64,000 bases of DNA from Planctomycetota bacterium (GTDB lineage: Bacteria > Planctomycetota > UBA1135 > GCA-002686595). Below the pieces are notes generated by a model. It was not told the origin of the DNA and did no database searches. It saw nothing but the letters and a program-made list of their open reading frames with translations. Both the position numbers and the translations under genes were made by a program. Position 1 is the first letter of the stretch. Each line of letters begins with the position of its first letter. This document shows, one piece after another, positions 1 to 9,678 of this stretch. Where the stretch lies: positions 29,766 through 93,765 of the forward strand of contig CANKOY010000005.1 of NCBI GenBank assembly GCA_947484275.1, read 5' to 3'.

Positions 1-1611
1 GGCGACGAGATCACGGCGATCGTGCGCGTCGTTGGACGCGGCGTCGAAGCGGGCACGCTCACGAGCGTGCAACTCGAAGAACTGCGCGCGGGGCTCCCGA
101 CCATGGCCGCCGAAGAGGAAGTCGAGTTGAGCGAGACCGGGGAGCGCGCGACGCTCCTGGCGCGTGCGGGCCCAGCCGATGCGCGCACCGGAGAGCGACG
201 CTTTCGGGTCAGCGTGCCCCCGCTCAGCGGCGAGACGTTGCTTGACGACAATTCGCTCGAATTCTCAGTGCACGTCACCCCCGCCAAGGTGCGCGTCCTG
301 TACGTGGACGGTTATCCGCGCTGGGAGTACCGCTTCCTGAAGGAGTTGCTCAAGCGCTCGGACGAAAAGCTCGAAGTCAGCTGCATGCTGATGTCCGCTG
401 CGCCGGATTTTCCACAGGAGACCTCGCGCGGCTTGATTCCGCTGGTGCGCGTGCCCACGGATCGACGCGAACTGCTCGAGAATTACGACGTGGTGATTCT
501 CGGTGACGTCAATCCCTACTCGATCTCGCCCGATCCTGCGCGCTCCGACGAGTTCATGAAGAGCCTGCGCGAATTCGTCGAGCGCGGCGGCGGGCTGTTG
601 TTCCTCGCCGGGGAACACGACAACCCGCGCGCGTTCTTGCGCACGCCGCTGGAGGAGTTGCTGCCGGTGTCCGTGGACGCCTCGGACGAGAACGCCCTCT
701 CGATGTCGCGCGCACCGTGGCAACCGCGTGTCGAAGATCCGCTCCTGCCCCACGAGGTGGTGCGACTCTTGCCGGATGCCGCGGCCAGCCGCAAGTTGTG
801 GGAGGACCCCGAGGGATTGTCGGGGATGTATTGGTTCGCGCCGATATCGCGCGCGAAACCGGGGACGCAGGTGCTGTTGCGCCACCCGACCCTGGAGAAT
901 TCTTCGGGCCGCTACCCGCTCCTGGTCGCCGGCTACTTCCCTTCGGGCCGCACGCTCTTCGTGGGCTTCGACGAGTCCTGGCGCTGGCGCTACCACTACG
1001 GAGACACCTACCACGAGCGCTTCTGGCGCAACGCCATCCGCTGGCTGGCCCTGGGCCGCCTCAAGAGTGGCGATCGACGCTATCGGCTCGAGGTTGCGCG
1101 CACGAGCTACACGCTCGGTGAGCGCGCAGTGGTGGAAGCGCGCGTGCTCGATGAGGACTTCCGTCCATCGTCGGCGCCCAAGCAGGATGTGGTCTGGAGC
1201 GATCCCGAGGGCCGCGAGTCGCGGCTGGAGTTGCCGCAAGTTCCCGGTCGCGTTGGCGTCTTCCGCGCGACGCTCGAGGCGGAACGACTAGGCGGCTATC
1301 GCGTCTGGATCGAAGGCAGCGGCACGCGTGTCGCGTCGGCGGATTTCGAAGTGGTCTTGCCGAGCCTCGAGAATCAGGACCCCTCGCCCGATCCCGGCCT
1401 GCTGCGCGAAGTGGCCGCCCTGAGCGGTGGGAAGGCCGTGGAGTTCGCCAATGTGCGCGAGCTCTTTGCCCAATTCCCCGGCGGAGAGGAACGCCGCGAA
1501 CCGATTTCTTCGCGCCTGGACGACATCTGGGATCGCTGGGCGACCCTTTGGATCGCACTGGCGCTGCTCGCGACCGAATGGGTGCTGCGCAAGCGCTGGG
1601 AGTTGGTCTAG
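1..1611 (+). CDS. Glutamine amidotransferase-like membrane protein, 5' partial
   Basis: The reading frame is open to the first base of the window, so the N-terminus is missing; 536 residues are visible. A GATase1-like Rossmann segment begins with VRVLYVDGYPRWEYRFLKE near visible residue 98, continues through DVVILGDVNPYSIS and a glycine-rich strand ERGGGLLFLAGEHDNPRAF, and ends in beta-sandwich-like sequence. One C-terminal membrane helix (about WATLWIALALLATEWVL) is followed by a short basic tail. This is the arrangement of the planctomycete proteins usually annotated as BatA/VWA-type with a glutamine-amidotransferase-like fold, which sit near MoxR and DUF58 genes. Whether a VWA domain lies upstream cannot be seen. 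No catalytic Cys-His-Glu triad is evident, so enzymatic activity is doubtful. The next gene starts 3 bases after the stop. Confidence 0.7.
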   Translation, partial: GDEITAIVRVVGRGVEAGTLTSVQLEELRAGLPTMAAEEEVELSETGERATLLARAGPADARTGERRFRVSVPPLSGETLLDDNSLEFSVHVTPAKVRVLYVDGYPRWEYRFLKELLKRSDEKLEVSCMLMSAAPDFPQETSRGLIPLVRVPTDRRELLENYDVVILGDVNPYSISPDPARSDEFMKSLREFVERGGGLLFLAGEHDNPRAFLRTPLEELLPVSVDASDENALSMSRAPWQPRVEDPLLPHEVVRLLPDAAASRKLWEDPEGLSGMYWFAPISRAKPGTQVLLRHPTLENSSGRYPLLVAGYFPSGRTLFVGFDESWRWRYHYGDTYHERFWRNAIRWLALGRLKSGDRRYRLEVARTSYTLGERAVVEARVLDEDFRPSSAPKQDVVWSDPEGRESRLELPQVPGRVGVFRATLEAERLGGYRVWIEGSGTRVASADFEVVLPSLENQDPSPDPGLLREVAALSGGKAVEFANVRELFAQFPGGEERREPISSRLDDIWDRWATLWIALALLATEWVLRKRWELV

Positions 1612-1614
1612 ACA

Positions 1615-4600
1615 ATGTTCTCCATGGGCCCGTCGCTCACGCAGCAGGCTTGGCGAACACGCGCCGTGTACCGCGCCACAAGAGCGTTGTACTTCTCACT
1701 GTGCGCTGGCTCGGCGGCGCTCGCTCAGGAGCTTCCGAACCCGGCCGAATTCCAGGAGTCGCGGCCCTTCTCGATTCCCGACAAACAGAGCGCGCGCGCC
1801 CAGTACGACACGGCGCTGGAGCACTTGAATGCAGGCCGGTACTCCGACGCAGTCACGGCGATCGAACGCTTGATCGAGGAACACGCGGGCTCGGTGATCG
1901 CGCTGCCCCTGGCGGACGAAGCACCGCTGCGATCGGCACAGCAGGTCTACCGCGGTGCCGCGGACAGTGCCCGAGACCTGTTCGCCAAACTGCCCCCCGC
2001 CGCGCGCGCGGCATATGTCGAGCGCACGCAATCCGCTGCGCGGCAGTTGTTCGCGCGCGCGAGCGCCGGTCTCGACACGACCTCCCTCGCCGACATCGCG
2101 CGTCGTTTCCCAGGCACGCCCACGGCCCGCGAAGCGTGGTTCGCCCTGGGTGACATCGAAGCCGAAGCGGGCAACCTCGCCGCGGCCCGTGGAGCCTGGA
2201 AGCGCGCGCGCGAAACGCGCGTGCCGGATGACTCCGACCTCGGGCCCGACGCGCGCGAACTCTGGATGCGCGAAGACGGCGCCCTGCGCGCTTCGCGTTC
2301 CTCTTCATTGGGCCGATCCAGCGCGAGTCTCGACGGGATCGAGCTGCCCACTTCCGACTCACATCATTGGGAGCAGCCCCTGCGCCTGGATGATGGGCCC
2401 GCGGGCCCCTTCACGAACTCGCGTTCCGACTACTTCAACTCATTTCCGATCGTGTCGGGCGATCTGGTACTGGCTTCCAACTCCCTGACGCTGTCGGCCG
2501 CGGACGCCTTGACCGGTCGCCTGCGCTGGCGCAGCGCGGAGCACCCCGGCTGGAATGGCGTGCGCTCCGGGTCGTTCGTGGCCCGCGACGGGAAGCAGGT
2601 TTCCTTTTCGGACTTCTTCGAGGGGATCGACCGCGAAGGTCTGATGATGGCCCCCGCCGTGGGCGGAGGCATCGCCGTCGCCGCGCTGCAGGTGCCGTTC
2701 ACGGCCAACGGCAACACGGCGTTCCAGAATCAAATACCGATCACCACCGTGATCCCGGATCGCCGGCTGTTCGCGTTCGATCTGGAGACTGGCGCGCTGC
2801 TTTGGAATCACTCTCCCCCACCGCTGTGGGATTGCAATTCCGGCGAATTCACCCTGCGCATGCGCGTCGCAGGTCCGCCGGTGATCGAGGGCTCGCGGGT
2901 GCTCGTGCCCATGTGGCAGCCGCAGGGTCGCATCTCCTACCACGTGGCGTGCTACGAACTCTCCAGCGGCGCGTACCTGTGGTCCACGCAGGTGGCCAGC
3001 GGTCAGCGGCCACTGAATATGTTTGGCCGCCTGGAGCGCGAGTTCTGCGCGCCGCCGCTGGTGGTGGTAGACGAAAAGGTAATCGCGCTGACCCAGTTGG
3101 GCGCCGTGGCCGCCCTGGATTTGTTCAGCGGCGAGCTTCTGTGGGAGACCGTCTACGATCAGGTTGCCCTGCCACCGGCCAACGGAATGGCCGCGGGCAA
3201 TCGCATCAACGTCTGGCGCAACGCGGCGCCCGCGGTGGAGCACGGAGTGATCGTGGCGACACCCGTGGACTCCACAGACATGCTCGGCATCGATCTGCAC
3301 ACCGGCGCGGCCCTGTGGGCCCTGCCCGCGTCGTTCGTCGGCAAGTCGCGCGGGCGCATGAGCGGCCCCTGGTGCCTGCTCGGCGTGCGCGAGGACACGG
3401 TCTATCTCGGCGGCCGCTACATCTTGGCGCTGCGCGCTCCGGAGGGGTTGGCGGGCGAGCGCGGCCCCCAGGAAGAGACCGCGAGTCAGGGACTCTTCGG
3501 CGACGGTTGGGGTGATCCAATGCGTCTGCCGCGTGCGGTGCTCACCGAACGGCACGTGATCGTGCCCACCAGCGATGGACGCATCGCCCTGAGCCGCGAG
3601 ACCCTGCGCAGCGAAGATCCGCGTTTCTCAGGCACCTGGGGTGCCTGGAGTCTGGCTGGTTTCGGCAACCTCGCCGTGTCGGACAGCGGCATGTTCTCGC
3701 TCTCCGGCCAACAGCTTTGTGGCATCCTCGACTGGCGCTCGATGGAGCAGCGCCTAGAGAGCGAATTCGCGCGCCAACCCGACGACAGTGCCCTCAGCGC
3801 GCGCCTGGGAAATTTCCTGCGCGAGCGCGCCGCCAGCGAAGTCGGGGAATCGAAACTGCAGGCGGCCCTTGGACACTTGCAGCGCGCTGAGACGGTGCTC
3901 GAGGCGCCGGCGAATAGCGGATCCGCGGAGGCGCGCCGCGCCCTGTTCGAATGCCTGAGGCTTGAAGCGCGGGCCTTGGTACTCAATGCCCAGTCCTCGC
4001 GCTCCCTCGAACGCCTGGAGCGTGCGATTCCCCTGGCTCCCAATCGCGGCGCGCGTGCGCTGGTCCTCGCCGACATCGCCCGCAATTCCCGAGGTCGCGT
4101 GCCCGCGCGCTTCGAATCCGCCCTGGCTGAACTCGAGCGAGATTGCGGCAACCTGGAATTCCCCGCCGAGCCCGCGGCGACAACGGAAGAGGCCACAAGC
4201 GTGTTGCGCTGGGTGATCGAACAGCGCATCGCCGACGCTTCGGTGCGCGGCGATCTCCTGCGCGAGTTTTCGGCCCTAGTGGACCTGCTCGACCGCGTCG
4301 GCGATGGACCGATGTCCATCTCGCTGGGCGCGGAATTGCCCGCCGATCGAATCGAACGACTCCTGTCCACGGAAGCACGTGCGCGCGCGGCATGGCAGCC
4401 CTTCGAGGATCTAGCGCGCTCCGCGTTGGAGGCAGCGAATGCCGCCGCAGATGGCGCCGCGCTCGAGCGCCTGGCGCGCCTCTATCCACACACGGCGGCA
4501 GCCGGGGATGCGCGCGACGCGCGACTTCGCCTGGCCCTGGCGGCGGGCGATTCCAAGGCTGCGGTGCGCACCGCGTTCGAAGAGTTGCCGCAAAACTGGT

Positions 4601-6162
4601 CGGCTCAGAATTCCACTCCGCGACAGGCTCAATTGGCCTGGCTCGCGGCGCGCACCCTGCGCCAGGACGGCAATCCCGCATTCGCGCGCTCGCTCCTCGC
4701 GCGGCTCGGGCACTTTCAGGGTGCGACGGTCGCTGACGAGCGCGATCCAACAGCGACATTCGCGAGCCTGCTCGCCGCTGAGGTATCCGCTGCGGAGGCG
4801 CAGCATGTCGTCCCGCTGGAAGCCAACTTCGATGCGCCCTTTGTCGAGGCCTGGAGTGAATCCAGTGACACAGTGCTGCTCGGGAAGCTCAACCTCGGCG
4901 ACAAGACCGTATTCATCGTCGCCGCGCGCGATCGATTCGACGCAATTGCCGCCGACGGGACGCGACTGTGGACTCGGCCGGTTGAGGGCGCGATCGCGCC
5001 CCAGGTGTGGTTGACCAACGCGCTCTTGGTGCCCGGCGTCGCGAGTCCCGGACTGCAACCACCTCAGTTCACGGGCCGGGTGATCCTCACCTGGAGGCGG
5101 GGCGTTCTCGCGCTGGATGCGGCGACCGGCGAGGAAGCCTGGAGCTGGAGCCTGCGCGGCAAATTGCTCGATTGGCCCCTGGCACAGCACGGCGGAGTGC
5201 TGACTGTTTCGGTCCTGCCCGATGGAAGCGGCCCGCAATTGGTGGGCATCGAGCTTGGCCGCGGCACGGAACTGTGGCGCCACGCCTGCGCGCCGGAGAA
5301 CTGGGTTCAACCGGTGGTCGGCTCAGGCCTCGCCGTGCTGCTTCCGAAACTCTCGCAGACGCGCACGGCCCAGGTGCTCGAGATCGCCACGGGCACGCGC
5401 GTGCGGGAAATCGAAATCGGTCAACCGATACCGACGGAGGATCGCCGCGGCGCCTGGATCGAAGACGGTCGCCTGATTCTTCCGCGCTTCGGACGCTCGC
5501 GCACCGCGAAGGATTCTGTCGTCGCCTTCGATCTCGAGAGCGGTGCGCGCGCCTGGCGCGTGCCGATCGAAGACGCGCGTCTCTTGGATTCAATCGTCCG
5601 CAGCGGCAGCGAGACGTTCCTGGTCTATCTGGTCAGCGGTGCCGGCGCGGGCGACGGTGGTTTGGTGGAACTCGACACGCGCATCGGCGCCGTGCGCGAT
5701 GTGCCGGGCGTGAGCATTGGCCCCGATGACCTGCCACTCGGACTGCGCTCGGGGGCGGTAACGGTGCTCGAGGCGCCCTACCTGTTCCTGCGCACGCCGG
5801 CCCCGGGCGGAAAGGAAACCCTGGTGCGCTCGGTACATTTGCCGTACGGACAGCGTTGGGCCTGGCGACTGAAGATCGCGCCCACGGATCTTTATCCGCA
5901 GTCCCTGCCGTTGCCTGCCGTGAGTTCGCGGCTGGTGATGCTCGCCTATACCGAGGAGCGACAGGGCCCGGCCCGCCGCGAGTCGCGTACGTATCTCGTG
6001 TCCATTGACCGCGAAAGTGGCGGACTGCGCGAACTGCGCGAGCTGCGCGATTTCGGACCGTCAGATGCCGTGGAATTGGCTACGTTTGGAAACCTGCTCA
6101 TGGTGACCGGCAAAGGTCGCGCCCTGGGCCTGGCGGGCAGAGTTGGGGAGGAACAACGATGA
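1615..6162 (+). CDS. Secreted PQQ-like beta-propeller and TPR protein
   Basis: 1515 residues with a signal peptide (hydrophobic ALYFSLCAGSAALAQ, likely cut after ALAQ near residue 37). An N-terminal helical TPR-like part (about 60-210) is followed by a first beta-propeller with PQQ/pyrrolo-quinoline-type repeats (about 260-720; motifs such as DALTGRLRWR, DLETGALLWNHS, DLFSGELLWET, DLHTGAALWALP). A long helical linker (about 730-1060) leads to a second propeller (about 1080-1500; DAATGEEAWSWS, ELGRGTELWRH, DLESGARAWRVP). These repeats usually form structural, BamB-like propellers, and no quinone ligands can be assigned. The ATG lies 3 bases after the preceding stop and the stop overlaps the next start by ATGA, so the gene is translationally coupled on both sides. 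It is probably a periplasmic scaffold; substrate unknown. Confidence 0.75.
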   Translation: MFSMGPSLTQQAWRTRAVYRATRALYFSLCAGSAALAQELPNPAEFQESRPFSIPDKQSARAQYDTALEHLNAGRYSDAVTAIERLIEEHAGSVIALPLADEAPLRSAQQVYRGAADSARDLFAKLPPAARAAYVERTQSAARQLFARASAGLDTTSLADIARRFPGTPTAREAWFALGDIEAEAGNLAAARGAWKRARETRVPDDSDLGPDARELWMREDGALRASRSSSLGRSSASLDGIELPTSDSHHWEQPLRLDDGPAGPFTNSRSDYFNSFPIVSGDLVLASNSLTLSAADALTGRLRWRSAEHPGWNGVRSGSFVARDGKQVSFSDFFEGIDREGLMMAPAVGGGIAVAALQVPFTANGNTAFQNQIPITTVIPDRRLFAFDLETGALLWNHSPPPLWDCNSGEFTLRMRVAGPPVIEGSRVLVPMWQPQGRISYHVACYELSSGAYLWSTQVASGQRPLNMFGRLEREFCAPPLVVVDEKVIALTQLGAVAALDLFSGELLWETVYDQVALPPANGMAAGNRINVWRNAAPAVEHGVIVATPVDSTDMLGIDLHTGAALWALPASFVGKSRGRMSGPWCLLGVREDTVYLGGRYILALRAPEGLAGERGPQEETASQGLFGDGWGDPMRLPRAVLTERHVIVPTSDGRIALSRETLRSEDPRFSGTWGAWSLAGFGNLAVSDSGMFSLSGQQLCGILDWRSMEQRLESEFARQPDDSALSARLGNFLRERAASEVGESKLQAALGHLQRAETVLEAPANSGSAEARRALFECLRLEARALVLNAQSSRSLERLERAIPLAPNRGARALVLADIARNSRGRVPARFESALAELERDCGNLEFPAEPAATTEEATSVLRWVIEQRIADASVRGDLLREFSALVDLLDRVGDGPMSISLGAELPADRIERLLSTEARARAAWQPFEDLARSALEAANAAADGAALERLARLYPHTAAAGDARDARLRLALAAGDSKAAVRTAFEELPQNWSAQNSTPRQAQLAWLAARTLRQDGNPAFARSLLARLGHFQGATVADERDPTATFASLLAAEVSAAEAQHVVPLEANFDAPFVEAWSESSDTVLLGKLNLGDKTVFIVAARDRFDAIAADGTRLWTRPVEGAIAPQVWLTNALLVPGVASPGLQPPQFTGRVILTWRRGVLALDAATGEEAWSWSLRGKLLDWPLAQHGGVLTVSVLPDGSGPQLVGIELGRGTELWRHACAPENWVQPVVGSGLAVLLPKLSQTRTAQVLEIATGTRVREIEIGQPIPTEDRRGAWIEDGRLILPRFGRSRTAKDSVVAFDLESGARAWRVPIEDARLLDSIVRSGSETFLVYLVSGAGAGDGGLVELDTRIGAVRDVPGVSIGPDDLPLGLRSGAVTVLEAPYLFLRTPAPGGKETLVRSVHLPYGQRWAWRLKIAPTDLYPQSLPLPAVSSRLVMLAYTEERQGPARRESRTYLVSIDRESGGLRELRELRDFGPSDAVELATFGNLLMVTGKGRALGLAGRVGEEQR

Positions 6163-7325
6163 TCTCGATGCGATTTTCTGGCCTGGCGCTTGCTTCATTT
6201 CTCTGCGTCGGCGGCGGAACTACACCCAGCGCGCCTGGCGCACTGAACACTGCAGGCCAGGGACAAGGGAGCCGCGAGAGTGCTTTGCTCGTGGTTACGC
6301 CCGAGCAGGCCAAGGCCGTGGAGCAAGGACTCGAGTGGCTTGCCGCGAACCAGAACGATGACGGCAGTTGGACGGCGAAGATCGGCTACAAACTGAACAC
6401 CGGCTACAACCACACCGAGGAAGACCGCGGCCACGTTGGGGTCACAGGACTCGCTGGCATGGCGTTCCTAGCCGGAGGGCACACGCCGGGCCGCGGCCCC
6501 TACGGCAAAAACGTCGAGCGCGCCCTGGACTTCGTGGTCTCCTGCGTTCAGGAAGACGGCTACATCACCCACGCCGGCTCGCGCATGTACAGCCACGCCT
6601 TCGCGACGATTTTCCTGGCGGAGATTTGCGGCATGACATCGCGGCCCGACGTTCGCGCCAAACTGCAATTGGCGGTGGACTTCATCGTGCATTCGCAGAA
6701 CGCGGACGGAGGCTGGCGCTACGAGCCTTACGCGGTGGAGAGCGACATGTCGATCGTCGTGTGCCAGGTGCTCGCCCTGCGCGCCGCGCGCAACATCGGC
6801 GTGCAAGTCTCGAAGTCAGTGATCGACAAGGCCGCTCGTTACGTCGTCGATTCCGCGGTGTCAGCGAACAGCATTTCGGACGGGTTCCTCGGAGGCGGTC
6901 GCTACAACAACGAGATCGGTTCCTTCCACTATCAGAAGCAAGATGGCTCGCGTTCCTCGTTCCCGTTGACCGCTGCGGGTGTCACGGCGCTGCACGGCGT
7001 CGGGATCTACTCTGCTGAATCGATCGATGCGGGCGTGCGCTACCTGATGAGCAATCTCGACGGATTCAATCGCGATCGCGGTCGCTCTCGCGGGTACCAC
7101 TACTTCTTCTGGTATGGCCACTACTACGCCGTGCAGGCGATGTACACGGCCGGCGGACCGGCTTGGGAGTCCTACTTCGACAGCGTGCGCACGGAAATCC
7201 TGCGCGGTCAAAAGAGCGACGGATCATGGCCCAACACGACTGGACCCGGTCCGGCATTCGGTACCGCCTGCGCGGTGTTGATCCTCGAAATCCCCTACCG
7301 TTTCCTGCCGATTTTCCAGCGCTAG
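6159..7325 (+). CDS. Prenyltransferase/squalene-oxidase repeat protein (paralogue 1)
   Basis: 388 residues, starting in a 4-base ATGA overlap with the propeller gene. A hydrophobic N-terminus (MISMRFSGLALASFLCVGG) suggests export. The body carries alpha/alpha-toroid repeats of the terpene-cyclase/prenyltransferase type: GLEWLAANQNDDGSW (near 50), FVVSCVQEDGYI, FIVHSQNADGGWRYEP and ILRGQKSDGSWPNT. The catalytic DXDD motif of squalene-hopene cyclase is not visible, so this is a fold match and cyclase activity is not implied. The protein ends in LPIFQR, exactly as the paralogue ending at 14694. Planctomycetes often place such proteins beside MoxR/DUF58/BatA-type genes, which fits the neighbours. 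Function unknown. Confidence 0.75.
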   Translation: MISMRFSGLALASFLCVGGGTTPSAPGALNTAGQGQGSRESALLVVTPEQAKAVEQGLEWLAANQNDDGSWTAKIGYKLNTGYNHTEEDRGHVGVTGLAGMAFLAGGHTPGRGPYGKNVERALDFVVSCVQEDGYITHAGSRMYSHAFATIFLAEICGMTSRPDVRAKLQLAVDFIVHSQNADGGWRYEPYAVESDMSIVVCQVLALRAARNIGVQVSKSVIDKAARYVVDSAVSANSISDGFLGGGRYNNEIGSFHYQKQDGSRSSFPLTAAGVTALHGVGIYSAESIDAGVRYLMSNLDGFNRDRGRSRGYHYFFWYGHYYAVQAMYTAGGPAWESYFDSVRTEILRGQKSDGSWPNTTGPGPAFGTACAVLILEIPYRFLPIFQR

Positions 7326-7334
7326 CAGCCTCTG

Positions 7335-9659
7335 ATGAGCATGCGAGAGCCTGAATCAAACCTGGGGCGTACGCCTGCGTTGGAGCGCTTGCTGCAGCGC
7401 CTTGCCCTGCGTTTGAGCGCGCAGGTCTGGATGTTTGGCCTCGGGACACTTCTGGCGCTCACCTGCGCTTGGTTGGCCTTTGCGTTCTTCGCGGACTTCG
7501 GACTGCGCGTGCCCCATGGCGTGCGCGTGGCCCACGGCCTCGTGGCCCTGGCCCTGCCCGGATTTTGTGCATGGCGCTACTTGATCCGGCCCCTCGCGCG
7601 GCGACCGGATCGCGCACAGACGGCGGTGCTCTTGGAGCGCCAGCGGCCGGGCTCGAACGATCTGTTCGTCAGCGCCGTTCAGTTGCAGCGCAACGCGGGA
7701 GGCGACGCGGCGCCGACGCTCGTTGACGCTGTATTGGCCTCCGCGGAGCGCGAAGCTCTACAAACGCGCATCGACGGCGTCCTCGACGAGCGCCCGGCCC
7801 GCTGGCGCGCGGCCCTGGGAGTTGGATCGACCGCGGTGCTCGCCTTGGCGTGGGTCGGATATCCGGATCTCGCGCGCACGTTCTTCGCTCGCATGCTCGA
7901 TTCTTCCGCCCACTGGCCCCAGCGCACGCACCTCACGCTGCAGATCCCCCTGCCGCCCGAAAAGGCCTCGGTAGTCGAGCGCGACGGCGTGCTGTTCGTG
8001 CGCGTCGCCCGCGGGAGCGACGTACCGGTGCTCGTGCGGGCCGAAGGCGCGCGCCCCGACGATGTGCTGCTCGACGTGTCCGGCTCGAGCCCGATCGCTC
8101 TGTCCGCTTCCTCGGACGGGACGTACCGCACGTTGCTGCGCTCGCTGCAGAATGGCGTCGAATTGCGCGCCAGCGGCGGCGATGACGAGGGATTGAGCGC
8201 GCGCGCGACGATCGAGGTGCTTTCGCCCCCCGATCTCGCCGAACTCGCGCTGCGGATCGAGCCACCGGCCTACACGGGCCGCGCGCCGTCGATCGAATTC
8301 AATCGCGACGTCGAAGTGCTCGCAGGATCACGTCTGCAAGTCGTGATCCGCACCGATCCCCCCGAGGCCCTTGCGCGCGCCAGAATCCTCCCCATGGATC
8401 GCGTGCAAGAGTTGACGCCCATGGATTTCCCCGCGCGCGAGGCCAATGTCCCCCCGCTCCCAGGCCGCGGCTTCGAGTGGCTGGCCACGGAGTCACTCCG
8501 CCTGCGGTTCGAGCTGGAGGACGCGCAGGGCTTGACCAATCCCGATCCGGGATTGTTCGCGGTGCGCGTGCAAACGGACGAGCGGCCGCAGATCTCGATC
8601 TTCGCGCCGGCGCGAGTCGAGGTCGACACTCTGCTCGGCGGTTGGATCGCACTTCGCGCGCGCGCCAGCGACGAATACGGCATCGCGCGAATGACCTGGA
8701 GTTCGCGCCCAAGCGGCGAGGGCGCAGTCGCGAAGATCAGCCCACTGGAGTGGCGCATCGTGGCGCCCGAGGAACGCACGCCGGACGAGACTCGGCCCGT
8801 GGTCGCAATCGCGGGCGTGCGCATCGACGTGGCCGCACTGGGTGACGCCGAGCACGCGGTGCTCGAAGGCTCCCAGTTCATCCTTGAAGTGCAAGCCGCC
8901 GACAACCGGCCCGAGGCCGGAGACGAGTCGATCTCGCAGTCCGCCTCCGTGGCCGTGCGCGTGCTCTCCAGCGAAGAATTCCTGCGGCGCACCCAGGATC
9001 GCCTGGCGCGCGTGCGCTTGTCGGTCGGCGAACTGGAAACCCTGGCTCGCGACAAGGGACGTCGCGCGAGAGAACTCGTCGCCAGTTTGGAATCCGATGC
9101 GCCTGAAAGCGCCGGCACCGCGGGCGAACTTGCAGCCCTATACGCCGGCGCGCGGCGCGTGGAGGGCGATGCCCATTCAATCGCGCGCGAATTGTGTTCG
9201 ATCGCGGAGAGCGTGCTCTACGCGCGCCTGGACAGCGAGGCGGACGGCACGCTGATCGCCCTGGACGAGGCCCTCGCCGCGGCCCCGCGCTCGGGCAGCC
9301 TGCCCGTGGAGGCCTGGAGGAAATTCGGCAGCTCAGCCGAAGTTGGACGCGGTCGCGCAACCCTGGCGGGACAACTGGCGGGACTTGTGGACCTGGCCCT
9401 GAAAATCGACTTTGACGATGCCCGCGCCGCCTCGCGGGCCGCCGAGCGCGCCCTGCAGTCCACGGATCTCGCCGAAGTCCACGCCGCCCTGGGGGAACAC
9501 CTTGTCCTGCACAAGGAATTGGACCAACACATTCAGGCCCTGCTCGCCCGGCTGGCGGAGTGGGATAATTTCCAGTCGATCCTGTCCTTGACCAAGGACA
9601 TCCTCAACCGACAGAAGGCATTGCGCGAGCGCGCGAAGGCCGCTCTCGGGGGCAAGTGA
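7335..9659 (+). CDS. DUF4175-like multi-pass membrane protein
   Basis: 774 residues. Three predicted membrane helices lie near the N-terminus (around VWMFGLGTLLALTCAWLAFA, LVALALPGFCAWRYLI and ALGVGSTAVLALAWVGY). A long, probably periplasmic region of beta-sandwich-like segments follows (about 190-530), and a helical Arg/Glu/Ala-rich C-terminus (about 540-774). Helices at the N-terminus with a large periplasmic part recall DUF4175 proteins, and the Gln/Glu-rich coiled coil those proteins carry may here be encoded by the next gene. The start ATGAGCATG is 9 bases after the previous stop and has no clear Shine-Dalgarno sequence. The role is unknown; the co-directional context suggests an envelope complex. 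Confidence 0.65.
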   Translation: MSMREPESNLGRTPALERLLQRLALRLSAQVWMFGLGTLLALTCAWLAFAFFADFGLRVPHGVRVAHGLVALALPGFCAWRYLIRPLARRPDRAQTAVLLERQRPGSNDLFVSAVQLQRNAGGDAAPTLVDAVLASAEREALQTRIDGVLDERPARWRAALGVGSTAVLALAWVGYPDLARTFFARMLDSSAHWPQRTHLTLQIPLPPEKASVVERDGVLFVRVARGSDVPVLVRAEGARPDDVLLDVSGSSPIALSASSDGTYRTLLRSLQNGVELRASGGDDEGLSARATIEVLSPPDLAELALRIEPPAYTGRAPSIEFNRDVEVLAGSRLQVVIRTDPPEALARARILPMDRVQELTPMDFPAREANVPPLPGRGFEWLATESLRLRFELEDAQGLTNPDPGLFAVRVQTDERPQISIFAPARVEVDTLLGGWIALRARASDEYGIARMTWSSRPSGEGAVAKISPLEWRIVAPEERTPDETRPVVAIAGVRIDVAALGDAEHAVLEGSQFILEVQAADNRPEAGDESISQSASVAVRVLSSEEFLRRTQDRLARVRLSVGELETLARDKGRRARELVASLESDAPESAGTAGELAALYAGARRVEGDAHSIARELCSIAESVLYARLDSEADGTLIALDEALAAAPRSGSLPVEAWRKFGSSAEVGRGRATLAGQLAGLVDLALKIDFDDARAASRAAERALQSTDLAEVHAALGEHLVLHKELDQHIQALLARLAEWDNFQSILSLTKDILNRQKALRERAKAALGGK

Positions 9660-9678
9660 AGAAGCAGAGAGGCAGTTC

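Noticed and set aside
265..1239. Long minus-strand frame of 324 codons
   Set aside because: It lies wholly opposite the partial glutamine-amidotransferase-like gene and shows no domain; high GC makes long shadow frames common.
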